Below, in pieces: positions 1 to 9,009 of a stretch of 64,000 nucleotides of DNA. The notes beneath the pieces were generated by a model that was not told the origin of the DNA, searched no databases, and saw only the letters and a program-made list of their open reading frames with translations. Within the stretch, counting starts at the first letter, position 1, and each line of letters starts with the position of its first letter. The position numbers were made by a program, and so were the translations under genes. This DNA is from Pseudomonas sp. NC02 (lineage in GTDB: Bacteria > Pseudomonadota > Gammaproteobacteria > Pseudomonadales > Pseudomonadaceae), in assembly GCF_002874965.1 (NCBI RefSeq), contig NZ_CP025624.1, positions 1,922,001 to 1,986,000 on the forward strand, given 5' to 3'.

Positions 1-642
1 CGGTTTGGTGAAGGCGCGCAGTTCTTTGCGCGGGTCGCTGCGGGGTTCGTCGTGGCGATCCGGCACGAATTGCCAGACCAGCGCGATGGTGCACAGGGCG
101 ATAGCACTGACCAGCGCGAACGCCGAGCGCCAGCCAAAGTGTTGACCGAGGAAGGTGGCGATGGGGTTGCCGAGCAGCATGGCCAGGGTCAGGCCCATCA
201 TCACCCGCGCGACCGCGCCGGCACGTTTGTCGTTGGGCACCATGCTGGAGGCGACCACGGCGGCGATGCCGAAGTAGGCGCCGTGGGGCAGGCCGCTGAT
301 AAAGCGGAAGGCCACCAGCGAGCCGAAGGTCGGGGTAAACGCCGTGGCGAGGTTGCCCAGGGCATAAAGGCCCATCAGCAATAGCAGCATGTGTTTACGC
401 AGCAACTTGGCGCCGAGGATCGCCAGCAGCGGGGCGCCGACCATCACGCCCAGCGCATAGGCGCTGATGGCGTGGCCCACTTGCGGTTCGCTGAGATTGA
501 GGTTGTGGGCGATGTCGGGCATCAGGCCCATGATGGCGAATTCGCCGGTGCCGATCGCAAAGGCGCCCACGGCCATGGCCGCTTCCATTTTGGCGGCGCT
601 GCGCGCGGGCAGCACGTGCCCGGGTGTTTGCTGGATAGTCAT
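1..642 (-). CDS. MFS transporter, DHA1 type (N-terminal part, cut by window edge)
   Basis: An open frame on the minus strand starts at the ATG at 640-642 (MTIQQTPGHVLPARS) and runs 214 codons to base 1 without a stop. It shows alternating hydrophobic helices, an early GEFAIMGLMPDIA stretch, a positively charged loop after helix 2 (GAKLLRKHM) and RFISGLPHGAYFG in helix 4. These are typical of AraJ/NepI-like proton-driven drug or metabolite exporters of the inner membrane. About half of the usual ~390-400 residues is visible. It is divergent from the sensor kinase gene at 813, with about 170 bp between. The substrate cannot be told. Confidence 0.85.
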   Translation of the reverse strand, partial: MTIQQTPGHVLPARSAAKMEAAMAVGAFAIGTGEFAIMGLMPDIAHNLNLSEPQVGHAISAYALGVMVGAPLLAILGAKLLRKHMLLLLMGLYALGNLATAFTPTFGSLVAFRFISGLPHGAYFGIAAVVASSMVPNDKRAGAVARVMMGLTLAMLLGNPIATFLGQHFGWRSAFALVSAIALCTIALVWQFVPDRHDEPRSDPRKELRAFTKP

Positions 643-812
643 GGGTAACTCTGTTTGATGAAGTGCACGAAGGACAGCCGCCGATGCTACGCAAGCAGCG
701 ACGAAGGTGTCTAGAACAGCGTGTTGCGCGAGAGTTCCATCGGCGCAAGCAGTGCGGGGCTTTGAGATCCGTCTTATTCAACTACCCTCTCGCCACGCTT
801 ACTCTTTTGGCG

Positions 813-3620
813 ATGAAGCTCAAACATTTCCTGCAACCACTCGACTCTTCTTTTTCGACGCCCAAGGCCGCGCGCAAGTTGTTGCGGCTGTTTGCCCTGG
901 CATTGGTGCTCGGCGTGTATGTGGGTGCCTACAGCTACTTGCGTGCGGCGTTGAATGAGGAAATTTCGCTACGGCGCAGTTATATGAATGAGGCGATTTC
1001 CGATGCGCAGAGTTTTTTTGTCAGCCGCCAGACGCTGCTCAAAAGCCTCGGCCTGTCGACGGTTCGTCATGTCACGCCACCCGTGGGCAACCTCAATAAT
1101 GTGCCGGCCGAAGAGTTGCACATCACCTTGGGCGAGGCGGGCAATATCTGGAGCCTTTGGCTGACTAGGCGCCTGCTTGATTACCTGCAGGTCAACCAGG
1201 TCAACCTGATCTACGTCGCGCAGCGCGCCGAGCCGGTGGTGGAGCGCCTGTTTACCGTTGGGGCGGCCCCGGAGAATGTGCCGCAGCCGGTATTGCAGCG
1301 GTTGATGGCGGTGGACACCGGCAAGGTCTCGGTCAGCGATGAGTTGTGGCTGACTGAGCAGAGCCGCCTGGATTCACCGCTATACATCTTCACCCGCCTC
1401 GACGACCGTAGCCCCACGTCGGGTTGGCTCGGGCTGGAGGTGGACGGCCCGGACCTGATCAACGCCCTGCAGCATGAAAAAGCCGGGGACTTCATGTTGC
1501 TTGACGGCGCCGGGCAGCTGATTTTCAGCAGCACGCCTCATCAACCGTCGGCTGCGCAGGTGCTGCGCCAGTATCACGCCACGGCCAGCTTTGGTTGGGA
1601 AGGCAGCCGCTGGCTGCCGGATCGCTTGGCCATTCGCAAGCACCTGGGTTACTCCCAGTGGCAGATCGTCTACAGCCTGGAGCTGAGTTCACTGTTGCCC
1701 AGCCTGGCCATGCCGTTGCTGCTGTGCCTGCTGTTGTGCGCAGCGGCCAGCTTGTTGATGGTGCGGTTGGTGCGGCGCATCGATCAGCGTTTGATTATCC
1801 CGGCAGCCAATCGCATCGAAGCGCTGGTGGAGAGTGAGGCATTCAGCAGTGCGGTGATTCGCATCGCGCCAGTGGCCTTGTGCGTGCTGCGCCGCAGCGA
1901 CGGCGAGGTAGTGCTGGAAAACCCCCTGTCCCGGCAATGGCTGGGCAACGGCCACGAGCGCCAGCAACTGTGTCACGGCTGGATTCGCCGCGCGTTCGAT
2001 GAGTCGGAACAAAGCAGCACCGACGAGCTGCAAATGGCCGACGGTCGTCACCTGTACCTGAGTTTCGCGCCAACCCGTTACCAGCGTGAGGAGGTGCTGA
2101 TCTGCGCCTTCAGCGACATCACCGAACGCAAGCAGGTGGAGTTGGCCCTGCAGCAGGCGCGCACGCTGGCGGACGCGGCGAATGAGGCCAAGACCCTGTT
2201 CCTGGCAACCATGAGCCATGAAATCCGCACGCCATTGTATGGCGTGCTGGGCACCCTGGAATTGCTTGCGCGCACCGACCTTAACAGCCAGCAGCGTGGC
2301 TACCTGAATGCCATCGAGGGCTCGTCGGCGAACTTGCTGCAAATGATCTGCGATGTGCTGGACGTGTCGAAAATCGAAGCGGGACAACTGTCCCTAGAGT
2401 TCAGCACGTTCTCACCGATCGAGTTGGTGCAGGAAGTGATCCAGGGCTACGCAGGCGCCGCCCAAAGCAAGGGCCTGCAGTTGTTCGCCTGCCTTGACCC
2501 GCAGTTGCCCGACCACGTGAGCGGGGATGTCACACGCATCCGCCAGATCCTGAATAACCTGCTGAACAACGCGCTGAAATTCACCGAAAGCGGCCGGATT
2601 GTCTTGCGTCTGCGCCTGGAAAGCCGTGAAGGCGAGCGCACGATGTTGCAGTGGCAGATAGTCGACACCGGCAAGGGCATCGCCGAGGAAGACCAGCGGT
2701 ACCTGTTCGAGCCGTTCTTCCAGGTCAGCGGCAATGCGAATGTGGTCGCCGGCAGCGGCCTGGGCTTGTCGATCTGCAAGCGCCTGATGCACTTGATGAA
2801 CGGCACCTTGCGGGTGGTCAGCGAACCGGGCCTGGGCAGCAGCTTTTCCTTCACCTTGCCGCTGGAGCAAGTCAACGACGACGACCAGGCTCCCTGGGCG
2901 CAGCCGCTGCTCGGCGAGCGGGTGTATGTTGTGTCGCCGGTGCGTGAGCTGGCGGAAAGTGTTGGCGGCTGGTTGCGTCGCTGGGGCGCGCGCGCGCAAC
3001 TCGGTGCGCCGGAGTCCGCCGAGGCCGACCCCGGCGCGGTATTGGTCGAGCTGTATCCCGGCCCGACCGAGCCCGACCAGTTGCTGCATTGGTCCGGGCC
3101 GCGGGTGATGGCCGCGGTCGACGAGCATGGCGCTTATCCCTGGCAGATCGGCCTGAACAACCTGCAGGCGCTCAACCGCGCGGTCAGCCGCGCCCAGGGC
3201 AGCGAAGAGTTGTTGTCGCCGAGGATCAGCGAGAAGCCCACCGAGTTCAGCCTCAACCTGCGCCTGCTGGTGGCCGAAGACAACCTGATCAACCAGTTGA
3301 TCCTGCGCGACCAGTTGGAAGAGCTCGGCTGCAGCGTGGTGCTGGCCGGCGACGGCATTGAAGCGCTGTCACTGTGGGGTGATACCGCGTTCGACATGAT
3401 TCTCACCGACGTCAACATGCCACGCATGAACGGCTATGAACTCACCGAACAACTGCGTCGCCTGGGTTGCTCACTGCCGATCATCGGGGCCACCGCCAAC
3501 GCGATGCTCGACGAAGCCGAGCGCTGCCTGAACGCTGGCATGGACCATTGCCTGGTCAAGCCGTTCACCCTGCGCGCCCTCTACCAGTGCCTGCATCGCT
3601 ATCAGAGGAGGGTGCTTTGA
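813..3620 (+). CDS. pvrS: PvrS-like hybrid sensor histidine kinase (no HPt domain)
   Basis: This is a membrane sensor kinase of 935 residues. TM1 is at about 23-45, a large periplasmic domain at about 46-295 and TM2 at about 297-320. A PAS-like segment at about 350-440 ends in FSDITERK. HisKA follows with MSHEIRTP (H469), then HATPase with N box NNLLNNALKFTESG and G boxes DTGKGI and GSGLGLSICK. A C-terminal REC carries D866 (LTDVNMP). No HPt follows, so phosphate must pass through another protein, most likely the HPt of the kinase at 4941. A GTG at 663 would add 50 unconvincing residues, so I chose the ATG at 813; its RBS is weak. The gene overlaps the next one by 4 bp. The four-gene order matches pvrSR-rcsCB next to cupD in P. 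aeruginosa PA14; RocS1 is the other close family. Confidence 0.8.
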   Translation: MKLKHFLQPLDSSFSTPKAARKLLRLFALALVLGVYVGAYSYLRAALNEEISLRRSYMNEAISDAQSFFVSRQTLLKSLGLSTVRHVTPPVGNLNNVPAEELHITLGEAGNIWSLWLTRRLLDYLQVNQVNLIYVAQRAEPVVERLFTVGAAPENVPQPVLQRLMAVDTGKVSVSDELWLTEQSRLDSPLYIFTRLDDRSPTSGWLGLEVDGPDLINALQHEKAGDFMLLDGAGQLIFSSTPHQPSAAQVLRQYHATASFGWEGSRWLPDRLAIRKHLGYSQWQIVYSLELSSLLPSLAMPLLLCLLLCAAASLLMVRLVRRIDQRLIIPAANRIEALVESEAFSSAVIRIAPVALCVLRRSDGEVVLENPLSRQWLGNGHERQQLCHGWIRRAFDESEQSSTDELQMADGRHLYLSFAPTRYQREEVLICAFSDITERKQVELALQQARTLADAANEAKTLFLATMSHEIRTPLYGVLGTLELLARTDLNSQQRGYLNAIEGSSANLLQMICDVLDVSKIEAGQLSLEFSTFSPIELVQEVIQGYAGAAQSKGLQLFACLDPQLPDHVSGDVTRIRQILNNLLNNALKFTESGRIVLRLRLESREGERTMLQWQIVDTGKGIAEEDQRYLFEPFFQVSGNANVVAGSGLGLSICKRLMHLMNGTLRVVSEPGLGSSFSFTLPLEQVNDDDQAPWAQPLLGERVYVVSPVRELAESVGGWLRRWGARAQLGAPESAEADPGAVLVELYPGPTEPDQLLHWSGPRVMAAVDEHGAYPWQIGLNNLQALNRAVSRAQGSEELLSPRISEKPTEFSLNLRLLVAEDNLINQLILRDQLEELGCSVVLAGDGIEALSLWGDTAFDMILTDVNMPRMNGYELTEQLRRLGCSLPIIGATANAMLDEAERCLNAGMDHCLVKPFTLRALYQCLHRYQRRVL

Positions 3621-4816
3621 GCGCCTATCGCGTACTCATCGTGGAAGACCATCCTTTCCAGCATGAGTACTTGATCAACGTCTTCCAGGCCATCGGCGGG
3701 TTTGACGTCGATGTGGTCTGGGATGGCGCCACCGCGCTGCAACGCCTGGCCCGACAGCGCTACGATCTGCTGCTCAGCGACTTGATGATGCCGGGGATGG
3801 ACGGTGTGCAACTGATCCAGCACTTGGCCCGCATGCACGCGCCGCCTGCGCTGGCGCTGATGAGCGTGGCGTCGCGGCGCATGCTGGTGGGCGCCGGGCA
3901 GGTGGCCGGGAACCTCGGCCTGACCGTCGCCGGGCTAATCTCCAAGCCGGTGCGCGAACGCGAGGTGCGCACCCTGCGCGATTGCCTCGACAAACTCGCC
4001 GAGCAGGCGCGCACGCCGTGTTGCCACCGGGGTGTCAGCCATGCCCGGGAGAACCTTGAGCGCGCCTTGGCCAATGGTGAAATCCAGGCGTGGTTCCAGC
4101 CGAAAAAATCCCTGCATGACGGGCGCATCGTGGGCGCCGAAGCCCTGGCACGCTGGGTGCACCCGGTGGAAGGGTTATTGATGCCCGGCGCGTTTCTTGA
4201 CGACATCGAGCGCCTTGACCTGGAAACCCGCTTGCTCACCTGCATTCTCGGCCAAACCCTCATCGCCCAGGCCCAGTGGGCGCAACTCGGTTACCGGCTG
4301 CCGGTGTCGATCAACCTGCCCACGCATTTGCTCGACCAGAGCGACCTGGTCGACCGCCTGCTTGCCCAGGTGCAAAGCCGCGACGCCGAACCCCGGCAAA
4401 TTACCTTCGAATTGATGGAAAGCTCCACCACACGGCTGCCCAGTAACTACTACGCTGGAGCATGTCGCTTGCGCATGATGGGCTTTGGGTTGGCGCAGGA
4501 TGACTTCGGCAAGGGGTTCAGTTCCTACTTCAACCTGGTGTCGACGCCGTTCAACGAGGTCAAGATCGACCGGTCACTGGTGCATGGCTGTGCCGAGAAC
4601 GAAAGCCTGGCGTCGGCCTTGCAAAGCATTGTCGAGCTGGGCCGCAAACTCGGGCTGACCACCATCGCCGAGGGCGCCGAGACCCAGGCGGAGCTGGCGA
4701 TGTTGCGGCGTATCCGCTGCGATCAGGTGCAGGGTTTCCTGATCTCCCATGCCGTGGCGGCGGAAAAATTCAGCGCCCTGTTAATCGAGGATGGCCCTGC
4801 GCCAGCACTTATGTGA
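3617..4816 (+). CDS. pvrR: PvrR/RocR-like response regulator with EAL c-di-GMP phosphodiesterase domain
   Basis: The protein has 399 residues. REC occupies about 1-125 with phosphoacceptor D55 (LLSDLMMPGMDG), and an EAL domain about 150-395. The catalytic signature is mostly intact: GAEALARW, the N of SINLP, the E of TFELMES, DDFGKGFSS, the K of VKIDRSL and AEGAET. Active hydrolysis of cyclic di-GMP is therefore likely; loop 6 reads DDFGKG where DDFGTG is common. The start is TTG at 3617, inside the stop of the kinase gene (TTGA overlap), with AGAGGAGGG at 3604-3612 as a strong RBS, which points to translational coupling. By analogy with PvrR it would lower c-di-GMP and oppose fimbria-dependent attachment; that role is inference. 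Confidence 0.85.
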   Translation: MSAYRVLIVEDHPFQHEYLINVFQAIGGFDVDVVWDGATALQRLARQRYDLLLSDLMMPGMDGVQLIQHLARMHAPPALALMSVASRRMLVGAGQVAGNLGLTVAGLISKPVREREVRTLRDCLDKLAEQARTPCCHRGVSHARENLERALANGEIQAWFQPKKSLHDGRIVGAEALARWVHPVEGLLMPGAFLDDIERLDLETRLLTCILGQTLIAQAQWAQLGYRLPVSINLPTHLLDQSDLVDRLLAQVQSRDAEPRQITFELMESSTTRLPSNYYAGACRLRMMGFGLAQDDFGKGFSSYFNLVSTPFNEVKIDRSLVHGCAENESLASALQSIVELGRKLGLTTIAEGAETQAELAMLRRIRCDQVQGFLISHAVAAEKFSALLIEDGPAPALM

Positions 4817-4940
4817 GTGGCCAGGGTCACACAGTCAAGAAGCCCGAAGGAAGGGTCGCCCGGTCAGCCGGGCGTTATTGGCCAATGCCGGGATCAAGCA
4901 TAGGCCCCATATCCTGATTCAGGCTTCTGCGGTACTGACG

Positions 4941-7838
4941 ATGAAACATGCAAGTCTGCGCCTGGACAAGCTGGCGCAAAGCTCTCAACGCTTGAACAAA
5001 GCCCTGTTATTGCTCACGGGGCTCGCCTTGTTGCTGTCCAGCAGTTGCTATTGGGCGGTGTCGCGGTTGCTCGACGCTGAACAGGAAAAGGTCGAGTTCC
5101 ACTTCGCCCGCGTGGTGGAGATCATCCATGAGCACGAGGCGTTCCTGCGCAACGTGGCCAGTGGCTACAGCCGCAGCAACGCGCCGCCGCTGCCGGCCGT
5201 GCAGTCGACCTCGGTGGTGGAGTTGCAGCACGAAGGCGGGCAGGTGGTGTTGCAGGCCAAGGGGTTTGCGATGTCGCTACCCTTCACCTTGTCCCACGCC
5301 GAGACGTTCTCGGCGGATGACACGCGCCGGGCACTGGCGTTTGGCGTGCAACTGACTGACTACTACGGCGGCTACTGGGCCAGCTCGTTTTACGCCTCGC
5401 CGCAGCTGTTCGTGTTCACCCCCAATGCCGTCGCCAGCCTGGCCGTGCCCGGCGTGGGCGGCTTGCGCCAGCACCAGCCATTGTTGCGCGAGCAGTACCG
5501 CGACGTGGTGAGCCGCTTGCAGCAACTGCAACAGAGCCAAAGCCTCCTGCTGACCGACAGCCGCGTGCGCTGGATGCGTGCGCCGCCGCAGTTGTACCAG
5601 AACAGCCGCAGCGTGGTCGCGATGATCGGCCTCGACGCGCCTGCCGCCGTATTGCCGGCCAATCAGCCTCAGGGCCTGCTCACGCTGGCGGCGGTGGTGG
5701 ACACCTCGCAGGTCGACGAAATCGAGCGAGTACTGCAACTGTCGGTCTACAACCAGTTCACCCTGATCTCGCCCCAGGGCGACGTGTTGCTCGGCAGCCT
5801 CGGCGATGAACACATGGCGCCCCTGGGCCTGAGCTTCAACAGCCAGGGTTTGCGCTTCAAGATGCTCAGCGAGGGTGGCGAGCACTGGACCGGCCTGTAC
5901 GCCATCAGCTATCAGGATTTCCTGCGCTACGCCAAATGGCCGCTGCTGGGCCTTGGCCTGACGTTTCTGGCGGCCGTGCTGCTGGGCTGGTGGATCAACC
6001 ATTGGTACAAGACCCGCATCGTCAGCCCGGCGCAACGCGCGCAGGAGCGTCTGTTCGAGAGCGAGGCATTCAACCGCATCATGCTGCACAACGCCCCGGT
6101 GGGATTGTGCGTAGTGCGCCGCAGCGATCACCAGTTACTCCTGGAAAACCAGCGCGCGCTGCAATTGCAGGGCACCGCACCGCTGCTCGACGTGCTCAAG
6201 GCCAACGATGGCCCGGACACCCCCGGCGAGATGTGCCTGGCGGTGGAGGGGCGGTACTTGCAGGTCGTGGTGGTGGCGGCGCGGTACGAAGGTGAGGACG
6301 TGTTCCTCTGCGGCTGCAACGACATCACCCGACACGTGGACGAGGCCCAGTTGCTGACCCAGGCGCGCCAGGAAGCCACCGAAGCCAACGAGGCCAAAAC
6401 CGTGTTCCTGGCAACCATGAGCCATGAAATCCGCACCCCGCTGTACGGCGTGCTCGGCAACCTGGAACTGATGGCCCTGACCGACATGAGCGAGCGCCAG
6501 CGCCACTACCTGGAAATTATCCAGGGTTCGTCCACTGTGCTGTTCCAGTTGATCAGCAACGTACTGGATGTATCGAAAATCGAATCCGGGCAAATGGCCG
6601 TGGAAGCGGCGCCGTTCAGCCCGGGCCAGTTGGTGGCGGAATCGGTGTTGGCGTTCAGCGCGACCGCGCGCAATAAAGGCTTGCAGATCGATGCCGAGAT
6701 CGACCCGCTGCTACCGCCGCAACTGCTTGGCGATGCTGGCCGCATCCGGCAGGTCCTGCATAACCTGCTGGGCAACGCGATCAAGTTCACCGACTCCGGG
6801 CGCGTGCGTTTGCGCCTGATGGTGCAGCAACTACTTGACGATAAAGTGACCCTGCAATGGCAGGTCACTGACACCGGCGTGGGCATTCCGGAAAAGGCGC
6901 TGGACCAGTTGTTCAAGCCGTTTTATCAGGTAGCGGGCGACCAGGACGGCAATGGCGCCGGCCTGGGCCTGTCTATCTGCTCGCGCTTGAGTGAGTTGAT
7001 GGGCGGCAGCATGCGCGTGGTCAGCGAGCCAGGGTTGGGCAGCAGTTTTTCGCTGTTCATCACCTTGCCGGTGCTTCAGGAAACCCTGCCCTCTGCGGAA
7101 CAACCGCCGATGCCGCCGTGCCTGGACGCACCGTGCCTGAACGTGCGCGTGCTGGTCGCCGAAGACAACCCGGTCAGCCAGGCCGTGCTGCAAGAACAGC
7201 TCGAGGCCCTTGGCGCCCACCCCACCGTAGCGCGTGACGGCGAGCATGCGCTGCAAATCTGGGGTTCGCAGCCGTTCGACCTGGTGATCACCGACATCAA
7301 TATGCCGCGCCTCAACGGCTACGACTTGGCCCGCGCGTTGCGTGAACAAGGCGTCCAGGTGCCGATCATCGGCGTCACCGCCAATGCCCTGCGCGAGGAG
7401 GGCGAGCGTTGCCTGGCGGTGGGCATGAACGCGTGGGTGGTCAAACCGCTGAGCCTGAGCATGCTGCGCCAGGCGTTAATGGCGCACTGCCGGCGAGCCA
7501 CGGCCTTGCCGGTGGTGCAGGTGGACCGGGACCGCGAAGGCTGGATCGAGCTTTCCCCGGCCATGCGCCAACTGATGGCCGACACGTTGCTGGTGGATGT
7601 GCAGCAGATCGAACAAGGCCTGACGGCCGGCGATGCCACCCTCGTACGTGAGCGTTTGCACAGCCTCAACGGCGCGCTGGCCAGTGTGCGTGCCGGGGAA
7701 CTGTCCAGCGCTTGTCAGGCATGGGAGAACACCCTGTACGACGCACCGCTGGATACATACGCCACCACGCAGATTCGAGGCGTGTGCGCACGGCTTACAG
7801 CGGTTGCGCAGTGCTTGCTGGCAGAGTCGCAAACTTGA
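4941..7838 (+). CDS. rcsC: RcsC-like hybrid sensor histidine kinase with C-terminal HPt
   Basis: The protein has 965 residues with the same plan as the kinase at 813 plus a phosphotransfer module. TM1 is at about 22-43, a periplasmic sensor at about 45-330 and TM2 near 335-355. A short PAS-like region precedes HisKA with MSHEIRTP (H495) and HATPase with GNAIKFTDSG, DTGVGI and GAGLGLSICS. REC carries D785 (ITDINMP) and the HPt carries H907 (LHSLNGAL). Its HisKA region is nearly the same as that of the first kinase, so the two look like paralogues. It lies between pvrR (124-bp gap) and the rcsB-like regulator (28-bp gap). In PA14, RcsC is described as acting partly as a phosphatase on RcsB; whether that holds here is not visible. 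Confidence 0.8.
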   Translation: MKHASLRLDKLAQSSQRLNKALLLLTGLALLLSSSCYWAVSRLLDAEQEKVEFHFARVVEIIHEHEAFLRNVASGYSRSNAPPLPAVQSTSVVELQHEGGQVVLQAKGFAMSLPFTLSHAETFSADDTRRALAFGVQLTDYYGGYWASSFYASPQLFVFTPNAVASLAVPGVGGLRQHQPLLREQYRDVVSRLQQLQQSQSLLLTDSRVRWMRAPPQLYQNSRSVVAMIGLDAPAAVLPANQPQGLLTLAAVVDTSQVDEIERVLQLSVYNQFTLISPQGDVLLGSLGDEHMAPLGLSFNSQGLRFKMLSEGGEHWTGLYAISYQDFLRYAKWPLLGLGLTFLAAVLLGWWINHWYKTRIVSPAQRAQERLFESEAFNRIMLHNAPVGLCVVRRSDHQLLLENQRALQLQGTAPLLDVLKANDGPDTPGEMCLAVEGRYLQVVVVAARYEGEDVFLCGCNDITRHVDEAQLLTQARQEATEANEAKTVFLATMSHEIRTPLYGVLGNLELMALTDMSERQRHYLEIIQGSSTVLFQLISNVLDVSKIESGQMAVEAAPFSPGQLVAESVLAFSATARNKGLQIDAEIDPLLPPQLLGDAGRIRQVLHNLLGNAIKFTDSGRVRLRLMVQQLLDDKVTLQWQVTDTGVGIPEKALDQLFKPFYQVAGDQDGNGAGLGLSICSRLSELMGGSMRVVSEPGLGSSFSLFITLPVLQETLPSAEQPPMPPCLDAPCLNVRVLVAEDNPVSQAVLQEQLEALGAHPTVARDGEHALQIWGSQPFDLVITDINMPRLNGYDLARALREQGVQVPIIGVTANALREEGERCLAVGMNAWVVKPLSLSMLRQALMAHCRRATALPVVQVDRDREGWIELSPAMRQLMADTLLVDVQQIEQGLTAGDATLVRERLHSLNGALASVRAGELSSACQAWENTLYDAPLDTYATTQIRGVCARLTAVAQCLLAESQT

Positions 7839-7866
7839 TGAAAGCCCATTACAAGGAAGATAAAGA

Positions 7867-8514
7867 ATGCGAGAAATGAACGTTGTGATCGCCGATGACC
7901 ACCCGATCGTACTGGTGGGCGTGCGCGAAATTGTGCAGCGTGATTCACGCTACAGCCTGGTGGGCGAGGCGGTCAGTTCCAGTCAACTGATCGAGCAGTT
8001 GCGCAAGCACCGGCCGCAAGTCCTGATCACCGATTTCAACATGCCGGGTGACGACACCTATGGCGATGGGTTAAAGCTGATCGAGTACATCCTGCGTCAC
8101 TTTCCCGCGACCCAGGTGCTGGTGCTGACCATGATTTCCAACAGCCTGATTCTCACCCGCTTGCAGGAATTGGGTGTGGCCGGGGTGATCCAGAAGAACC
8201 ACCTGCACGGCGAGATCGAAAAGGCCCTCGGCGCGATCAGTGCCCAGCGCAGTTACCGCGCACCGGAGCCCGCCGCGACTTCGGTCTTGGCCAATGTGAC
8301 CCAGGTGCAGGCGCGCTTCCAGAGCCTGTCGCCACGGGAGATGGAAGTGCTGCGTTTATTCGTGACGGGCATGAGCGTGAGCGATATCGCGCGGCAGTTG
8401 AGCCGCAGCAACAAGACCGTCAGCGCGCAGAAGATTTCGGCCATGCGCAAGCTGGAGGTGGACAGTGACCAGGCGCTGCTGACCTATTGCATCGAAGCCC
8501 GGCAGTTTCAGTAA
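7867..8514 (+). CDS. rcsB: RcsB-like NarL/FixJ-family response regulator
   Basis: The protein has 215 residues. The receiver domain has D10/D11 and phosphoacceptor D56 (LITDFNMPGDDTYGDG). The MPGD..YGDG segment is an RcsB hallmark. The C-terminal LuxR-type HTH reads SPREMEVLRLFVTGMSVSD and RSNKTVSAQKISAMRKL, also very close to RcsB. AAGGAAG at 7852-7858 is the RBS for the ATG at 7867; a second in-frame ATG lies at 7876. It is the expected DNA-binding output of the two kinases and the likely activator of the facing fimbrial operon. Its stop codon (8512-8514) directly abuts the stop of the last fimbrial gene on the other strand. Confidence 0.87.
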   Translation: MREMNVVIADDHPIVLVGVREIVQRDSRYSLVGEAVSSSQLIEQLRKHRPQVLITDFNMPGDDTYGDGLKLIEYILRHFPATQVLVLTMISNSLILTRLQELGVAGVIQKNHLHGEIEKALGAISAQRSYRAPEPAATSVLANVTQVQARFQSLSPREMEVLRLFVTGMSVSDIARQLSRSNKTVSAQKISAMRKLEVDSDQALLTYCIEARQFQ

Positions 8515-9009
8515 TCAGCGGTACGTCATCTGCATCAACAGGGTGGCTTTGTAGCTACCCGCCTCGGGCAGCTCGCCCAGGGACACGGGCTTGACGCGCA
8601 GGGTCAGCGCCAACGGTTCGTCTTCTACCGGCCAGGTGCCGGTTTGGCCCAGGCCGATCCCCGGCTTGTCGGTCTTGTCACGCAATTGCACCTGCAACCC
8701 CAGGGATGGGAGATTGGTGAGCAGCACCGGGCTGACGGTGAGGGCCCGGGCCATGCCCGCCGACAAACTCAGCTCGACCTGAGCGCCCGCCTGACAGTCG
8801 AAGACCAGCGGCACATCGGTGGCGACGGTGCTGCCGTCGGCCAACTGGTTGAGGTTGACCTTGCCCAGGTCCACCTGTTGCGTACTCGGAAACCTTGCGG
8901 TGCACGGCGGTGCGGTCAGCTTGCCGCTGACGTCGATCTGCGCTTCTTCCGCCGCTTGCGCAAGGGCGGTGCTGGCTACGGCCAGCAGCATCCAGGCGAG
9001 CGCTTTCAT
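8515..9009 (-). CDS. Fimbrial minor subunit (distal gene of chaperone-usher operon)
   Basis: The protein has 164 residues with a signal peptide (MKALAWMLLAVASTALAQA). A FimA-type pilin domain follows: IDVSGKLTAPPCTARF near the N-terminus with a Cys, a second Cys in VFDCQAG, and a final beta strand ATLLMQMTYR as expected for a donor-strand-complemented subunit. ATG 9009 overlaps the stop of the upstream gene (ATGA), so I rejected a longer upstream start. It is the last gene of a six-gene operon. In cupA/cupD-type operons the last gene is a second chaperone, so a pilin here differs from that layout. Confidence 0.78.
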   Translation of the reverse strand: MKALAWMLLAVASTALAQAAEEAQIDVSGKLTAPPCTARFPSTQQVDLGKVNLNQLADGSTVATDVPLVFDCQAGAQVELSLSAGMARALTVSPVLLTNLPSLGLQVQLRDKTDKPGIGLGQTGTWPVEDEPLALTLRVKPVSLGELPEAGSYKATLLMQMTYR

